NCBI GenBank assembly: GCA_010672785.1
Contig: JAAHFX010000005.1
Location: forward strand, 157,633 to 221,632
Direction of reading: 5' to 3'
Length of the DNA stretch: 64,000 nt
Origin: Sphaerospermopsis sp. SIO1G1
Lineage (GTDB): Bacteria > Cyanobacteriota > Cyanobacteriia > Cyanobacteriales > Nostocaceae
Of this stretch, positions 63,782 through 64,000 are shown one piece after another (within the stretch, counting starts at the first letter, position 1; the number at the start of each line of letters is the position of its first letter). Position numbers and translations under genes: made by a program. The notes under the pieces were generated by a model that had not been told where the DNA came from, ran no database searches, and saw only the letters and a program-made list of their open reading frames with translations.

Positions 63782-64000
63782 AGGAGTTACGCATTGACAA
63801 AATAAGAGAGATATGTATGTTAGGCAGCACAAGTCTGACTAAGATGGTCAAAAATATAGTCACGAACGACTACAGTGAATAAATTTCTTTGCACTTCATA
63901 CCAGTTAGAAATGATATTTTCAGAGCGCATTTTTTCCAAACGAACGAATGCTTGAAGTGAGCAGAATATATGTGTTTTGATTGCTTGGCTATCTCTAACC
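63782..64000 (-). mobile_element. Insertion sequence, one end (IS4/IS701-type), runs off window
   Basis: Contains the 3' end of a transposase on the minus strand and a probable terminal repeat AGGAGTTACGCATTGACAA (63782-63800). This terminus resembles the GGACTTACGCA ends of the MITEs in the window. Confidence 0.65.
63820..64000 (-). CDS. Transposase, C-terminal part (runs off window)
   Basis: Minus frame gives AIKTHIFCSLQAFVRLEKMR, then NWYEVQRNLFTVVVRDYIFD ending SQTCAA at 63820. This is the C-terminal end of DDE transposases of the IS4/IS701 group common in cyanobacteria. The catalytic part is beyond the window edge. Confidence 0.8.
   Translation of the reverse strand, partial: VRDSQAIKTHIFCSLQAFVRLEKMRSENIISNWYEVQRNLFTVVVRDYIFDHLSQTCAA

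Overview
The window reads as chromosome of a filamentous cyanobacterium, most likely of the heterocyst-forming Nostocales. The evidence is: adjacent psaA and psaB for photosystem I; many HIP1 octamers (GCGATCGC); low-GC coding sequence; cyanobacteria-specific families (Tic20, CAAD, a KaiB-domain protein with an N-terminal extension, NHL/thioredoxin-like, Uma2); and abundant heptanucleotide short tandem repeats (STRRs) between genes, a habit of this group. The species cannot be fixed from the window. I saw no tRNA, rRNA or CRISPR array.

Layout. 1-10 kb is a core region: glyA (cut by the window edge), a Tic20-like protein, an FAA-hydrolase, rpsF, a STAS protein, DedA, argG, a GT2 glycosyltransferase, an exbB-exbD pair and a DUF1232 protein. 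11-15 kb is an accessory four-gene operon: a helical protein of unknown family, a QueC-like ATP-pyrophosphatase, an XRE protein with a catalytically altered ImmA/IrrE domain, and a PIN nuclease. This is the best candidate for an undescribed defence or toxin-antitoxin-like system. 15-22.5 kb holds a receiver/thioredoxin-reductase-like fusion, an FeS-type photolyase, an orphan sugar-ABC permease and an AAA15 ATPase + RloB pair of the AbiL type. 22.6-27.2 kb is psaB and psaA on the minus strand.

27.7-41 kb carries a repeat-rich lipoprotein, glutaminase, an NHL/thioredoxin-like protein, a DUF952-AtzG-AtzE cluster, a CNNM-type transporter, a GNAT enzyme and a three-gene phosphorelay (PAS histidine kinase, Rcp1-like regulator, REC-GGDEF-EAL). 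42-56 kb is mostly housekeeping: ilvD, a pentapeptide/TPR protein, a 58-residue small protein, CAAD, hemC, glgA, an SH3/peptidoglycan-binding protein, wecB, a PilT-like ATPase and a KaiB-like protein.

56-64 kb is a decaying, mobile-element-rich zone. It holds an apparent IS200/IS605 (tnpB-type) right-end remnant, a PD-(D/E)XK-TPR protein, a stop-containing NACHT/HEAT-like remnant, a 59-codon 3' fragment of smc, two toxin-antitoxin pairs (DUF433/DUF5615 and TumA/TumE-like), and an incoming IS transposase at the right edge that abuts a truncated gene. Several small inverted-repeat (MITE-like) families are scattered through the intergenic DNA. One copy sits inside another repeat and leaves a readable empty-site comparison.
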